From JBLHKS01 sp047620505 (GTDB lineage Bacteria > Verrucomicrobiota > Verrucomicrobiia > Verrucomicrobiales > DEV007), in the NCBI GenBank assembly GCA_047620505.1, contig JBLHKS010000042.1, forward strand, positions 1 through 43,049: a DNA stretch of 43,049 nucleotides, in the 5' to 3' direction. The notes beneath the pieces are model-generated. The model saw only the letters and a list, made by a program, of their open reading frames with translations. It had not been told where the DNA came from and did not search any database. The translations under genes and the position numbers were made by a program. The first letter of the stretch is position 1. Every line of letters begins with the position of its first letter. This document shows, in pieces, positions 34,766 through 42,218 of the stretch.

Positions 34766-36049
34766 TTATGCGTAGTTCGTTGACTGCGGGATCTCAGGAT
34801 TCGTCGGGCGCGAAATCCGCAACGCCCAGAACTGCCGCGAGGTCACGACGAGAACGATGGCGATTGCATAGAGATAGGCAAAATTATCGACCAACGCTTG
34901 GCTGAACGGCACAAACAATACGATCGGAATGACCGCATAAACTCCCTTGAATCCAGACATGATGGATTTCCAGACGAGGATCAGGAGTATCGCAGAATAT
35001 ATAACTGCACCGGCCAGCCCCAAATCGATCCAGAGCGTAAGAATTTGATTATGTGGTTGATACCATTCCGTTCCAGCTCCAGTCCCGAATCCGAAAACAG
35101 GACGCTCTTGAATCGCCCTCAATCCGTCATTCAAATCCTGCATCCGATCTGACGAACCCAATTTGGTACTCTCCCCTTTGAAAATGCCCTCAATACGGCT
35201 GACCGCGTTGTCATCTTTCTTCCCACTTGCCTCTTTCGCGTTGGAAATCAGAAAACCAACTCCAATCGCAACCAGAGGAACCGCGGCCACGCCCAAGGCG
35301 ATAAATCTGGCGAAGTAGCGGTTAAAATTAAGTATGACGTAGGCAAAAATGATCATCAAGAGGACCAGCATTCCGCTGCGACTTAACGTAGGAAAGACTC
35401 CGACAGTCGTGAGCGCAATCGCTCCGATGTTATGCCAGAACCGTTCGCTGACGCTCAAGAAAACACCCAACATCAGAATCATCACGATGCAGGCGTTGTT
35501 TGGGTCTCCGATCTGTCCTGAAGGTCTGCCGTCCACGTTAGTAAACTTGGCAAAACCCATCATCTCATAAAAGATCGATGCGACAACGACTCCAATCGTC
35601 GATATCGACACAATCAGCACGGGTTTATAGCTCATTTTGTGAAGCACGCCGGCACTTGATTGCAAAACGACCCCCATGAAAAAGACAGCTCCGAGGCTAG
35701 AGAACATCAATGAGTTCCCCCCGGGGAGAATAAAGCGCTGAAGGAGCCCGACATCGACCATTCGGAACACGAGTAGAACTAGAAGTAGTATGCCGGTTTT
35801 AGTGAAATCTGGACGCTTCCCGACCACCCAGACCAACGAAAGCATCCCAAACCCGATCATGTAAAAAACAGGCCGGATCGGAAAGACTCCTTCGGCATAG
35901 TAAAAGGTAATCAGTTTCGATGCATAAGGCGTCAGCAGAGCCACATGAAGAAACGTAAAGCTCAACCACCAGCGGCGAGACACCGGCTGCTGAATGACCT
36001 CTTGTCGATAGACACCAACTCCGGCATCTGCTGGGAAAGCGGATTCCAT
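34766..36049 (-). CDS. O-antigen ligase/polymerase-family membrane protein (Wzy-like)
   Basis: 427-aa protein with about ten to twelve membrane helices and a large periplasmic loop before the late HNQILTLWIDLGLAG motif, which is characteristic of the Wzy_C/O-antigen ligase family. The upstream segment DRMQDLNDGLRAIQERPVFGFGTGAG matches the family's RxxxW-like region. In the company of a flippase and a priming transferase it is most likely the polymerase. Codons are AT-richer than the flanks, as is common for this class. It begins 4 bp after the priming transferase gene. Confidence 0.88.
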   Translation of the reverse strand: MESAFPADAGVGVYRQEVIQQPVSRRWWLSFTFLHVALLTPYASKLITFYYAEGVFPIRPVFYMIGFGMLSLVWVVGKRPDFTKTGILLLVLLVFRMVDVGLLQRFILPGGNSLMFSSLGAVFFMGVVLQSSAGVLHKMSYKPVLIVSISTIGVVVASIFYEMMGFAKFTNVDGRPSGQIGDPNNACIVMILMLGVFLSVSERFWHNIGAIALTTVGVFPTLSRSGMLVLLMIIFAYVILNFNRYFARFIALGVAAVPLVAIGVGFLISNAKEASGKKDDNAVSRIEGIFKGESTKLGSSDRMQDLNDGLRAIQERPVFGFGTGAGTEWYQPHNQILTLWIDLGLAGAVIYSAILLILVWKSIMSGFKGVYAVIPIVLFVPFSQALVDNFAYLYAIAIVLVVTSRQFWALRISRPTNPEIPQSTNYA

Positions 36050-36053
36050 GCCT

Positions 36054-37457
36054 TCAACGCGCGCCCTTCATGATCGCGCCAACCGTTCGAATAATGATAT
36101 GTAGATCGAGCTCCAGCGATGCGTGCTTCACATAGAACAGATCGTATTTCAGCTTGTTACGGGCGTCTTCAACACAGGCTCCATAAGGATAGTTGATCTG
36201 CGCCCACCCGGTAAGCCCGGGTTTTACCATGTGGCGCTTTGCATAAAACGGAATCTGCTGCGCAAGATCTTCCGTGAACTCCGGTCGCTCTGGACGTGGC
36301 CCGATGAACGCCATTTCGCCTTTGAGGATATTCAAGAACTGCGGAACCTCATCCAGGCGAGTTTTGCGTAAAATCTTCCCAATCCAAGTCACTCGCGAGT
36401 CGCCTTCGGTTGCCCACTTCGCTTCACCGTTTGTCTCCGCGTTTTTGCACATCGTTCGGAGTTTATAGATTCGAAACCTCCGATTGTGCAGCCCAACTCG
36501 GGTTTGCGAATAGAAAACAGGCCCTCTACTTCCCAGTTTAATCAGAATCGCAGACAAAAGGATCAAGGGTGAAGCCAGAATTAGTCCGAGCAGCCCAACT
36601 GTGATATCTGCTAACCGCTTCGCGATTCGATAGTGCGGATAAACTCCTTCCATGGCCGCATTTAGAAACCACCGCGAATCGATCTCGTCTACAGGGACCA
36701 GTTGATAGTGTTGTTCCAGAAATTCTGAGTATGAAATTACCGGTATTCCACGATCGAGACAGTCCAGCAGCTGCTGATGGACGGTGATGGGAGCGGCACC
36801 GTGAACGACGACTTCATCCAGTTTGTGCTCCAGCGCCCAGTCACCCAAATCACTTGAGGCAGCTTCGAACGGACGAACTGCAATTGGCCGACTTTGAGAG
36901 CCGAAAAACCGCTCTGCCGCGGCACAAAAGCCATCCTCCCCGAGCAAACCGATTCGTTGCCGATGCTGCCTGGTCAAACGCCAGAACGTTAGTCGTGAAC
37001 CAACCAACAGCACCCATGCGGACGCGCCTGATACGATCAAGGCATGACGACCAACCCGCTCGAAGAATACGAAAAGAGCAGCCGCGATTACAAGGAGAGA
37101 TGCTATTCCAATTACGAAGAAGAACTTGATCACCATTCCTCGGGTCTCGCGATCGCGAAGTGGATCATGGAGGCCGAAGACATGGGCAATTGAAATGACC
37201 GCCAGGGAAAACATAATTGTATGCCAGGACGGGTCGAGGTGGCCCCCCGTCTGAGAGATAGCGACGAAATAGGGATTAACCGAGTAGGCAATCGCGATCG
37301 CCGACACGGCCAGAATCATATCGACTACAATCCAAGCGCTGGCACCCATGTGGGCCAGCATCGGCCGAATTCCGGTTACAGTTTTGCGTTTGGGGGCTCT
37401 GACGGGCACAGGATCGAGAATCAGAGAGTCAGAGTTTGTTGAATCAATCGCGCTCAT
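36054..37457 (-). CDS. Priming sugar transferase (polyprenyl-phosphate glycosylphosphotransferase)
   Basis: 467-aa inner-membrane enzyme that transfers the first sugar phosphate onto undecaprenyl phosphate. Four N-terminal membrane helices (about 35-165) precede a cytoplasmic CoA-like binding/Rossmann region, then a further helix (RLADITVGLLGLILASPLILLS) and the catalytic domain with KLRTMCKNAE, LRKTRLDEVPQFLNILKGEMAFIGPRPERPEF and GLTGWAQINYPYG. The order matches the WcaJ/ExoY/EpsE-type family with membrane extension. It overlaps the flippase stop by ATGA (37454-37457). A palindrome copy (36765-36776) encodes QQLL. Confidence 0.94.
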   Translation of the reverse strand: MSAIDSTNSDSLILDPVPVRAPKRKTVTGIRPMLAHMGASAWIVVDMILAVSAIAIAYSVNPYFVAISQTGGHLDPSWHTIMFSLAVISIAHVFGLHDPLRDRETRGMVIKFFFVIGIASLLVIAAALFVFFERVGRHALIVSGASAWVLLVGSRLTFWRLTRQHRQRIGLLGEDGFCAAAERFFGSQSRPIAVRPFEAASSDLGDWALEHKLDEVVVHGAAPITVHQQLLDCLDRGIPVISYSEFLEQHYQLVPVDEIDSRWFLNAAMEGVYPHYRIAKRLADITVGLLGLILASPLILLSAILIKLGSRGPVFYSQTRVGLHNRRFRIYKLRTMCKNAETNGEAKWATEGDSRVTWIGKILRKTRLDEVPQFLNILKGEMAFIGPRPERPEFTEDLAQQIPFYAKRHMVKPGLTGWAQINYPYGACVEDARNKLKYDLFYVKHASLELDLHIIIRTVGAIMKGAR

Positions 37458-38845
37458 TTCGTTTGGGGTTCGGCGTGAGCCGCTTCCTGGCGGCGGACGC
37501 GGCTGTAGAAATAGGTGTAAAGCATCAAAGTGGAAATGAGGTAGACGATTGCAGTGGACAGCGCGATCCCCTCAATCCCCATGAATCGAACGAAAAGGAG
37601 GTTGAGTCCGATGTTGGCTCCGAGATTTACGAATGCGCAGAAGAGCATGAACTTCGACGCGAGCATGGCGCAACAGACTCTTGAAGCGAGAACGGCCAGA
37701 ATATAGAACGGAATCTGGAGGCAGAGCCATTTCAGGACGCTGGCAACGCGAACGGTATTTTCTGGAGTGAATTCTCCACGTTCGAAAATGAACCTGACAA
37801 TCGGTTCGGCGGCGAGCCAAATGAACAGAATCACTGGAAGCGAGATGAAGAAAATCAACGCCGAAAACTTGGTGATCGTGGTTCGAAGCTTTGTCCAATT
37901 GTCCTGCGCGACGAGATCAGCGAGATACGGATAAACAGCTTGAGTCGTGGCTGTCGCAATCAAAGTAAGTCCAATCAAACAGATCCGGTTCGCGTAGCCG
38001 AGAGTCGCCACGCTGCCTTGATCGAGCCAGGCAGCCATGCCGATATCAACGACGGCGGCGCTTCCCTGAACTACCGTGCTCAGAAGGAACGGAATCGTTG
38101 CGGCGATCACCAGTTTGAGATCCGAAGTCCACCAGTTCCCGGCCTGAAACAATCCGCGCCGAGTATGATGCTTGAAAAAGGCAAAATAGAGAATCACCAG
38201 CTGAAGCCCCGCGCCAATGACCGTCCCCAGGATCAAGGAATGGATTCCCATCGATGAGTATCCGAAAAGCAACGCCAGTCCAGCGCAGGCGGGAACAATT
38301 GCCGGAACTGCGGAGGCAATCATAAAACGCTTGTTCGCCTGTAACAGCATAGACAGAATCAGGCTCATTCCCATAAAAACAGAGAACGGGGCGAGATACC
38401 GGAAAAACTGAAGCGTCAGAGCCCGGGCTTCGTCAGTGTAATTTGCCGTAAAAGCCGGAATAATGGTTTCCCCAATCAGAAAAACGATTCCCGTGAGAAG
38501 AAGAAGCTTAATAAAGTAGAGCCAGATCGAGGCAACTGCCAACCTCTCGGCTTCATCCAAACATCGGGCCTTTACCTTGCTGTAAACCGGGATCAAAGCA
38601 TCAGGCAAGGCTCCACCTACGATTCCGACGATGAAAGCCCAAACGACAAACGCACTTGTGAACGCATCCATTACGGTGGACACGCCAAAGTAGCTGGCAA
38701 CGAGCAACTCCTTAAGGAATCCGACGCCTTTGACCGCCGCCGTGATAAACCCGACGGTAAATATACTGGATAAGATCGCGCGGCTTAAAGCGTCATTACG
38801 CCAGAAGAATAAGCCGCTGCGAAGCGCGCCTGTTTTGGCTTTCAT
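37454..38845 (-). CDS. MurJ/MviN-like lipid flippase (probable Wzx role)
   Basis: 463-aa protein with about fourteen membrane helices. Early segments SIFTVGFITAAVKGVGFLKELLVASYFG and GGALPDALIPVYSKVKA resemble MurJ/MviN more than the classical Wzx branch, but the same fold exports lipid-linked repeat units. Placed next to priming transferase and polymerase genes, export of the undecaprenyl-linked repeat unit is the better guess than a general peptidoglycan role. It lies 54 bp after the epimerase gene and overlaps the next gene by 4 bp. Confidence 0.88.
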   Translation of the reverse strand: MKAKTGALRSGLFFWRNDALSRAILSSIFTVGFITAAVKGVGFLKELLVASYFGVSTVMDAFTSAFVVWAFIVGIVGGALPDALIPVYSKVKARCLDEAERLAVASIWLYFIKLLLLTGIVFLIGETIIPAFTANYTDEARALTLQFFRYLAPFSVFMGMSLILSMLLQANKRFMIASAVPAIVPACAGLALLFGYSSMGIHSLILGTVIGAGLQLVILYFAFFKHHTRRGLFQAGNWWTSDLKLVIAATIPFLLSTVVQGSAAVVDIGMAAWLDQGSVATLGYANRICLIGLTLIATATTQAVYPYLADLVAQDNWTKLRTTITKFSALIFFISLPVILFIWLAAEPIVRFIFERGEFTPENTVRVASVLKWLCLQIPFYILAVLASRVCCAMLASKFMLFCAFVNLGANIGLNLLFVRFMGIEGIALSTAIVYLISTLMLYTYFYSRVRRQEAAHAEPQTK

Positions 38846-38899
38846 TCGGAGTGATTGAGTAGGGAGACTTCATTGGGGACGAAGTGAGGAAGGAAGTGA

Positions 38900-39895
38900 T
38901 CAAGCTGCCGATTTGGCTTCGGTTTTGGCAGTCGCGGGGGCGATCAGCTCAGCGATACCGTCAGCGAAATTGACTGTGGCCTCGAACCCGAGGTAGCTGC
39001 GCGCTTTCTCAGCCGAACCGAGCGAGTGGCGAATTTCTCCTGGCCGTTCCTCAGCGAAAAGCGGGCGCGGAGCCATCGGATATTGAGTTCGCAGCTGTTC
39101 AACGAGATCGAGGAGAGTCTGGCGGCTACCGGAGCAGAGATTGTAGGCTCCGCTCGGCGAATTCGGACGGGTTGCGGCCAGGACATTCCCACGCGCAATA
39201 TCGAAGACGGAAATAAAGTCGCGACTCTGACGACCATCACCAAAGATCGTCACAGTTTCGTTATTCGCGAAGCGGTCTGCGAAAATTGAGATCACGCCAC
39301 TGTAGGGCGAGGCAGGGTCTTGGCGCGGTCCGAAAACGTTGAAATAACGGTTCGAGATCGCAGTCAAGCCGTAGCTCTTAGCATAGCTCATGAGAAGCAT
39401 CTCAGAGATCAGCTTCGCCGAACCGTAGTTGCTGGCTGGATCCTTGGGATCATTTTCACGGAGCGGCAATTCATCTGGATCGCCGTAAACCGCGGCTGAG
39501 GAGGCGAAAACAATTCGTCCGATTTCCTGCTTTCGTGCCGCCTCGCAAACGGTCTTCGTGGATTCGATGTTCAGCCGAAAATTCCGAGCTGGCTTGTCCT
39601 GACCGACGACTACGCTTACGAGACCGGCAAGGTGGATGATGACGTCGGGCTTCCAATCGGCGACCGTGTCGTCGAGGAAGTCCGGTTCGAGAAGATCGCG
39701 GGCCCGAAGTTCAAATCGGCCGCTTCCCATTGCCTGACTCAAGTTGTCGATTCGCCCCGTCGATAGATCGTCGATTCCGAGCACATCGTAGCCTTCACTG
39801 ATAAGCAGATCGACTGTGTGGGAACCGATAAAACCGGCAGCACCGGTCACGAGCATTCGCTGGGGAGCGAGTTGAATCTTGGGGAAAGGCTTCAT
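38900..39895 (-). CDS. NAD-dependent NDP-sugar epimerase/dehydratase
   Basis: 331-aa extended SDR family enzyme. MLVTGAAGFIGSHTVDLL holds the GxxGxxG cofactor loop, IDDLSTG the NAD ribose site, and SSAAVYGDP with the YGSAKLISE Tyr-Lys pair the active site. NRYFNVFGPRQDPASPYSGVISIF is the substrate region of UDP-glucose 4-epimerase-like and related enzymes. The exact sugar cannot be told. ATG 39895 gives 13 residues before the fold; ATG 39856 is also possible. It opens the 8.6-kb glycan operon behind a 0.75-kb non-coding leader. Confidence 0.92.
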   Translation of the reverse strand: MKPFPKIQLAPQRMLVTGAAGFIGSHTVDLLISEGYDVLGIDDLSTGRIDNLSQAMGSGRFELRARDLLEPDFLDDTVADWKPDVIIHLAGLVSVVVGQDKPARNFRLNIESTKTVCEAARKQEIGRIVFASSAAVYGDPDELPLRENDPKDPASNYGSAKLISEMLLMSYAKSYGLTAISNRYFNVFGPRQDPASPYSGVISIFADRFANNETVTIFGDGRQSRDFISVFDIARGNVLAATRPNSPSGAYNLCSGSRQTLLDLVEQLRTQYPMAPRPLFAEERPGEIRHSLGSAEKARSYLGFEATVNFADGIAELIAPATAKTEAKSAA

Positions 39896-39923
39896 CTGGA
39901 GGGGAAGGAATTATCGACGGCAA

Positions 39924-39939
39924 ATCTCAATTGTGAGAT
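39924..39939. promoter_or_regulatory. Candidate operator dyad
   Basis: Perfect inverted repeat ATCTCA, spacer ATTG, TGAGAT, 28-44 bp upstream of the epimerase start. TCTCACAATTG, one half plus spacer of the same sequence on the minus strand, recurs at 27247-27257 near the wecB operon. No binding protein can be named. Confidence 0.45.
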
Positions 39940-40340
39940 CAGTTGCAATTAAAGTATTCCCCATTGGTTTCTTCATCAATTCTAATTTCTATAAATTTAG
40001 TGATTACAGTGATCTGCAAGCATCGTTTAAATTTTGTAATTATGAAAATTTTGGAAATCCGAAGGGATTTGCGGCTCTACTACCAATGATCACTAAACCA
40101 GTATTGTAAAATTTCCATAATTATTCGTAATTTTTAAATTAATTTGGACCAGATTGCTCGATCTTTCAGACTTCAGAATAATCATGATGCTGGGTTCCTT
40201 TCGTAAAGCCTCCTTACGCCGCGGGGACAAATGCTTTTGTTGGGCTTGCCTAAGGTCAACCCGACCAACATCGCAAAGACCGAAATTTCACTTCAGCCCT
40301 GCCTGGATTTGCCTAGGAAACGCTGAAAAATGAATCGGAC

Positions 40341-40417
40341 CGCGGATTCACGCGGATGAACACGGATCATCTTTTCACTCGATTCGTACAATCCGTGACT
40401 GTTCGCGTGAATCCGGC
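40341..40417. repeat. Imperfect inverted repeat, REP-like
   Basis: CGCGGATTCACGCG with a following GATGAACACGGAT (40341-40367) is mirrored by ATCCGTGACTGTTCGCGTGAATCCGG (40391-40416), making arms of about 26 bases with a few mismatches around a 23-base loop. It resembles interspersed elements of the form CGGATTCACGCGGAT that I recall from other environmental bacterial genomes. It could form a large cruciform or RNA hairpin. Confidence 0.65.
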
Positions 40418-40650
40418 GTTAACGCTTCGATTTTGAATTGATCAGCGCCTCTCTGCGTTAAATCCCCGAATCAGGAGTCGAGCTGCCTGGTTTTTCTAAT
40501 TTTCCGGCAGAATTACGAGCGACCGGCGGCTTCTGACGATGAGGCCGTCTTCCCGATCGATGTTTCGAGGCTTCCGACCGAGGTTCTAACGCCCGCTTTC
40601 TTTTCGACACGACGGTTGACTTGAAGCGACAACGGAAATCTCTGGGTTCG

Positions 40651-41223
40651 ATGCGAATCGTCCGCCATCTCAAAAGCGCTCCAGCTTGCCCGCACTTGCC
40701 TCTGCCCGACCACCCGTGCACCGCCGCGGCGATGCGCGAATTTGGCCTCGATCGCGGGGAGCGGTTCTACGAGGCAGCCCTGAAAGTCGCCCATTCACTC
40801 TGGCTTCAAGGACTGCCAGCGCAGGCTCTTTTGTTGATCAATCGAGCTTTCGGAGCCGATTTGCAGGGCGGAGAATCGGTGCTCGACGCTCATCCCCTGC
40901 CCTACCGCGCTGCAGCCTGGATTATGCGCGAGCGGAACGCGGATCAGTTTATCGGGAACCCGCGTCGCCATTTTCAACATCTGGCGACGCGGATGGTCGA
41001 GCCACGTCGCGAACAACGGGCGTGGCGAGCATGGGCCTGCTGGAAGTTGGCACGAACGATCCTCCCAAGCTTTCCGGCAGACCACGAGCAGCTGCTCACA
41101 GAAGGCGTGGTCGAACCGGACAGTTCAGCGATCGAGGCGCAGCTCAAATGCCTGGGAATTCCGGGCGAAGCGAAACTCTGGAAGCAGGCTGAGGCCGAGG
41201 CTCTTGATTCAGACTTAGCTTAG
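40651..41223 (+). CDS. Hypothetical helical protein
   Basis: 190 aa from ATG 40651 (MRIVRHLKSAPACPHLPLPD); an in-frame ATG at 40621 adds ten basic residues. The coding pattern (GC-rich third positions, long unbroken frame) supports a real gene. Landmarks are an N-terminal CPHLPLPDHPCTAA, which could bind metal through Cys/His, then helices FYEAALKVAHSLWLQGLPAQALLLINRAFGADL and REQRAWRAWACWKLARTILP. No family recognised; the helix pattern suggests a TPR-like or solenoid-like fold but this is only inference. It converges on the following gene with one base between stops. A palindrome-core copy (41087-41096) encodes EQLL. Confidence 0.7.
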   Translation: MRIVRHLKSAPACPHLPLPDHPCTAAAMREFGLDRGERFYEAALKVAHSLWLQGLPAQALLLINRAFGADLQGGESVLDAHPLPYRAAAWIMRERNADQFIGNPRRHFQHLATRMVEPRREQRAWRAWACWKLARTILPSFPADHEQLLTEGVVEPDSSAIEAQLKCLGIPGEAKLWKQAEAEALDSDLA

Positions 41224-41224
41224 C

Positions 41225-41605
41225 TCAATGGTAGTAGCCGCCGCGACCGCCGCCGTAATAACCGCTGCGCTCGATGCGCTCTTGATAACTCATCCCTCGA
41301 CCGCCGCCATAGCCGTAATCGGAATTCCGATTGTAGTAGCGGTGCCCACCGCCCTCGTCATAGCGGCCGTGATTTTGATTTCGATAGCCACCACCGCTGC
41401 GCTCAGCGCGTTCCTGATAACTTAAGCCGCCGCCGTAGTGGCCGCCGTGCCCTCCGTGGTGACCGTAGTTGTAGTCGCCGTAATAGCAGGCTGTTGGCGC
41501 GAGAAGCAGCAGCGCGATTGCCGGAATCAGCAAAAGCAGACGCGTCTTGCGGCGCTTTCCAGACTGCTGGTTTGTGTTTGTTGTCGTTTCGTTCTGAGAG
41601 GTCAT
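41225..41605 (-). CDS. Tyr/Gly/His-rich lipoprotein-like protein
   Basis: 126 aa. A polar N-terminus is followed by a hydrophobic stretch (RLLLLIPAIALLLLAPTAC), ending in a Cys that could be lipidated, although PTAC is a poor lipobox. The mature part is low complexity: YYGDYNYGHHGGHGGHYGGG, then two imperfect repeats of SYQERxERSG, the first at about residue 62 and the second at about 105, separated by Asn/Arg/Tyr/His-rich sequence. Such composition suggests a surface-exposed disordered or metal-binding tail. No family is known to me. The convergent neighbour ends one base away. Confidence 0.7.
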   Translation of the reverse strand: MTSQNETTTNTNQQSGKRRKTRLLLLIPAIALLLLAPTACYYGDYNYGHHGGHGGHYGGGLSYQERAERSGGGYRNQNHGRYDEGGGHRYYNRNSDYGYGGGRGMSYQERIERSGYYGGGRGGYYH

Positions 41606-41655
41606 AACAGGCTCATTTCACCACTTTTAGAGCGGGTTGGCAAGCGAGGAACGGA

Positions 41656-42132
41656 TCAGCGCGCTTCCGTTGAATCGAGGAGTTCGCCTGGCGCTTCTTC
41701 GATTTTCGCGCGAACGCCTGCGGGAATTTCGAGCCCGCGCATCCGCCCGTCTGGCGCGTCGAGCTGAACGCAAACGACGGTGAATTTTCCCGTGGCGGCC
41801 AGCAACTGCTCGTTTTCCCCATCCGATTTCAGGACGCGGAATTGATAGGAGATCGACTTCCGGCCAATCCGCTCGATCAGCAACTCGACCCGAGCTTCGT
41901 CTTCAAATTTCAGCGGGAGCTTGAAATCGGCCGACGCGTGAACCCTCGGCCAGCCGATTTTCGGGCCATCCGGATCGGGCCGGAATTCGTGGACGCTGAA
42001 GCCGAGCGAGCGATAAAACGCATGCTCGGCGACTTCCATGAATCGAAAGAAGTTCGAGAAATGCATTATCCCGGCAGCATCGGTGTCGGGGAATTCGACG
42101 AGGCGGGTGTGAACGAAGCGGTGAACAGGCAT
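41656..42132 (-). CDS. Acyl-CoA thioesterase, 4HBT/YbgC-like
   Basis: 158-aa hot-dog fold thioesterase. The start MPVHRFVHTRLVEFPDTDAAGIMHFSNFFRFMEVAEHAF contains the family's catalytic Asp (FPDTDAAGIMHF) and the substrate-helix signature. Later strands DEARVELLIERIGRKSISYQFRV and TGKFTVVCVQLD complete the fold. Start 42132 is preferred over 42189 because the extra 19 residues are unlike the family. It probably cleaves a small or aromatic acyl-CoA in the cytoplasm; the substrate is unknown. A variant of the iterated palindrome (AGCAACTGCT, 41801) encodes EQLL. Confidence 0.9.
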   Translation of the reverse strand: MPVHRFVHTRLVEFPDTDAAGIMHFSNFFRFMEVAEHAFYRSLGFSVHEFRPDPDGPKIGWPRVHASADFKLPLKFEDEARVELLIERIGRKSISYQFRVLKSDGENEQLLAATGKFTVVCVQLDAPDGRMRGLEIPAGVRAKIEEAPGELLDSTEAR

Positions 42133-42218
42133 GGCCCCAAACCTGGCGCAAAAAAGCAGCGACGCCAGATCCGACGTCGCTGCTCGCAAAATTTAGAATT
42201 CAGTCAGATCAACTCAGC

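Larger units (their letters stand above)
39896..40650 (-). promoter_or_regulatory. AT-rich leader upstream of the second glycan operon
   Basis: A 755-bp stretch without a convincing gene. The first 260 bp (to about 40155) is far more AT-rich than the genes. It contains the dyad ATCTCA-ATTG-TGAGAT at 39924-39939, about 30 bp before the epimerase start, and on the minus strand AATTATGGAAA near 40112-40122, shared with the wecB leader. 40155-40330 is mixed sequence with a small hairpin around TTGCCTAAGGTCAA. 40341-40417 is an imperfect inverted repeat (listed separately). 40418-40650 is ordinary sequence leading to the small gene at 40651. An open frame at 39879-40109 on the plus strand is considered spurious. 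Confidence 0.6.
2488..41097. repeat. Dispersed iterated palindrome AGCAGCTGCT (25 copies)
   Basis: AGCAGCTGCT starts at 2489, 3476, 7070, 8064, 8801, 11134, 11722, 13550, 14555, 15559, 17539, 17752, 19928, 20706, 22777, 23005, 25318, 26471, 29071, 30618, 31337, 31798, 34097, 36766 and 41087. Sixteen are the full CAGCAGCTGCTG, and all sixteen read Y-CAGCAGCTGCTG-R. One-mismatch variants lie at 15024, 15640, 28073, 32821 and 41801. Base composition (assumed about 56% GC) predicts about 0.05 copies. Two lie between genes; in genes 13 encode Ala triplets and 10 encode Gln/Glu-Gln-Leu-Leu. Counting was by eye. Confidence 0.9.

Noticed and set aside
39879..40109. A 76-codon plus-strand open frame in the AT-rich leader
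   Set aside because: It begins inside the opposite-strand epimerase gene, uses AT-rich codons unlike the genes and shows no protein likeness.
40190..40330. A c-di-GMP (GEMM) riboswitch-like string around TCGTAAAGCCTCC
   Set aside because: Only a short stretch recalls the conserved core; the GNRA loop and paired arms could not be built, so no riboswitch is claimed.
2488..41097. Reading the iterated palindrome as a CRISPR or transposon end
   Set aside because: Copies are single, unevenly spaced, inside conserved genes, with no spacers, target duplications or flanking similarity beyond one base on each side.
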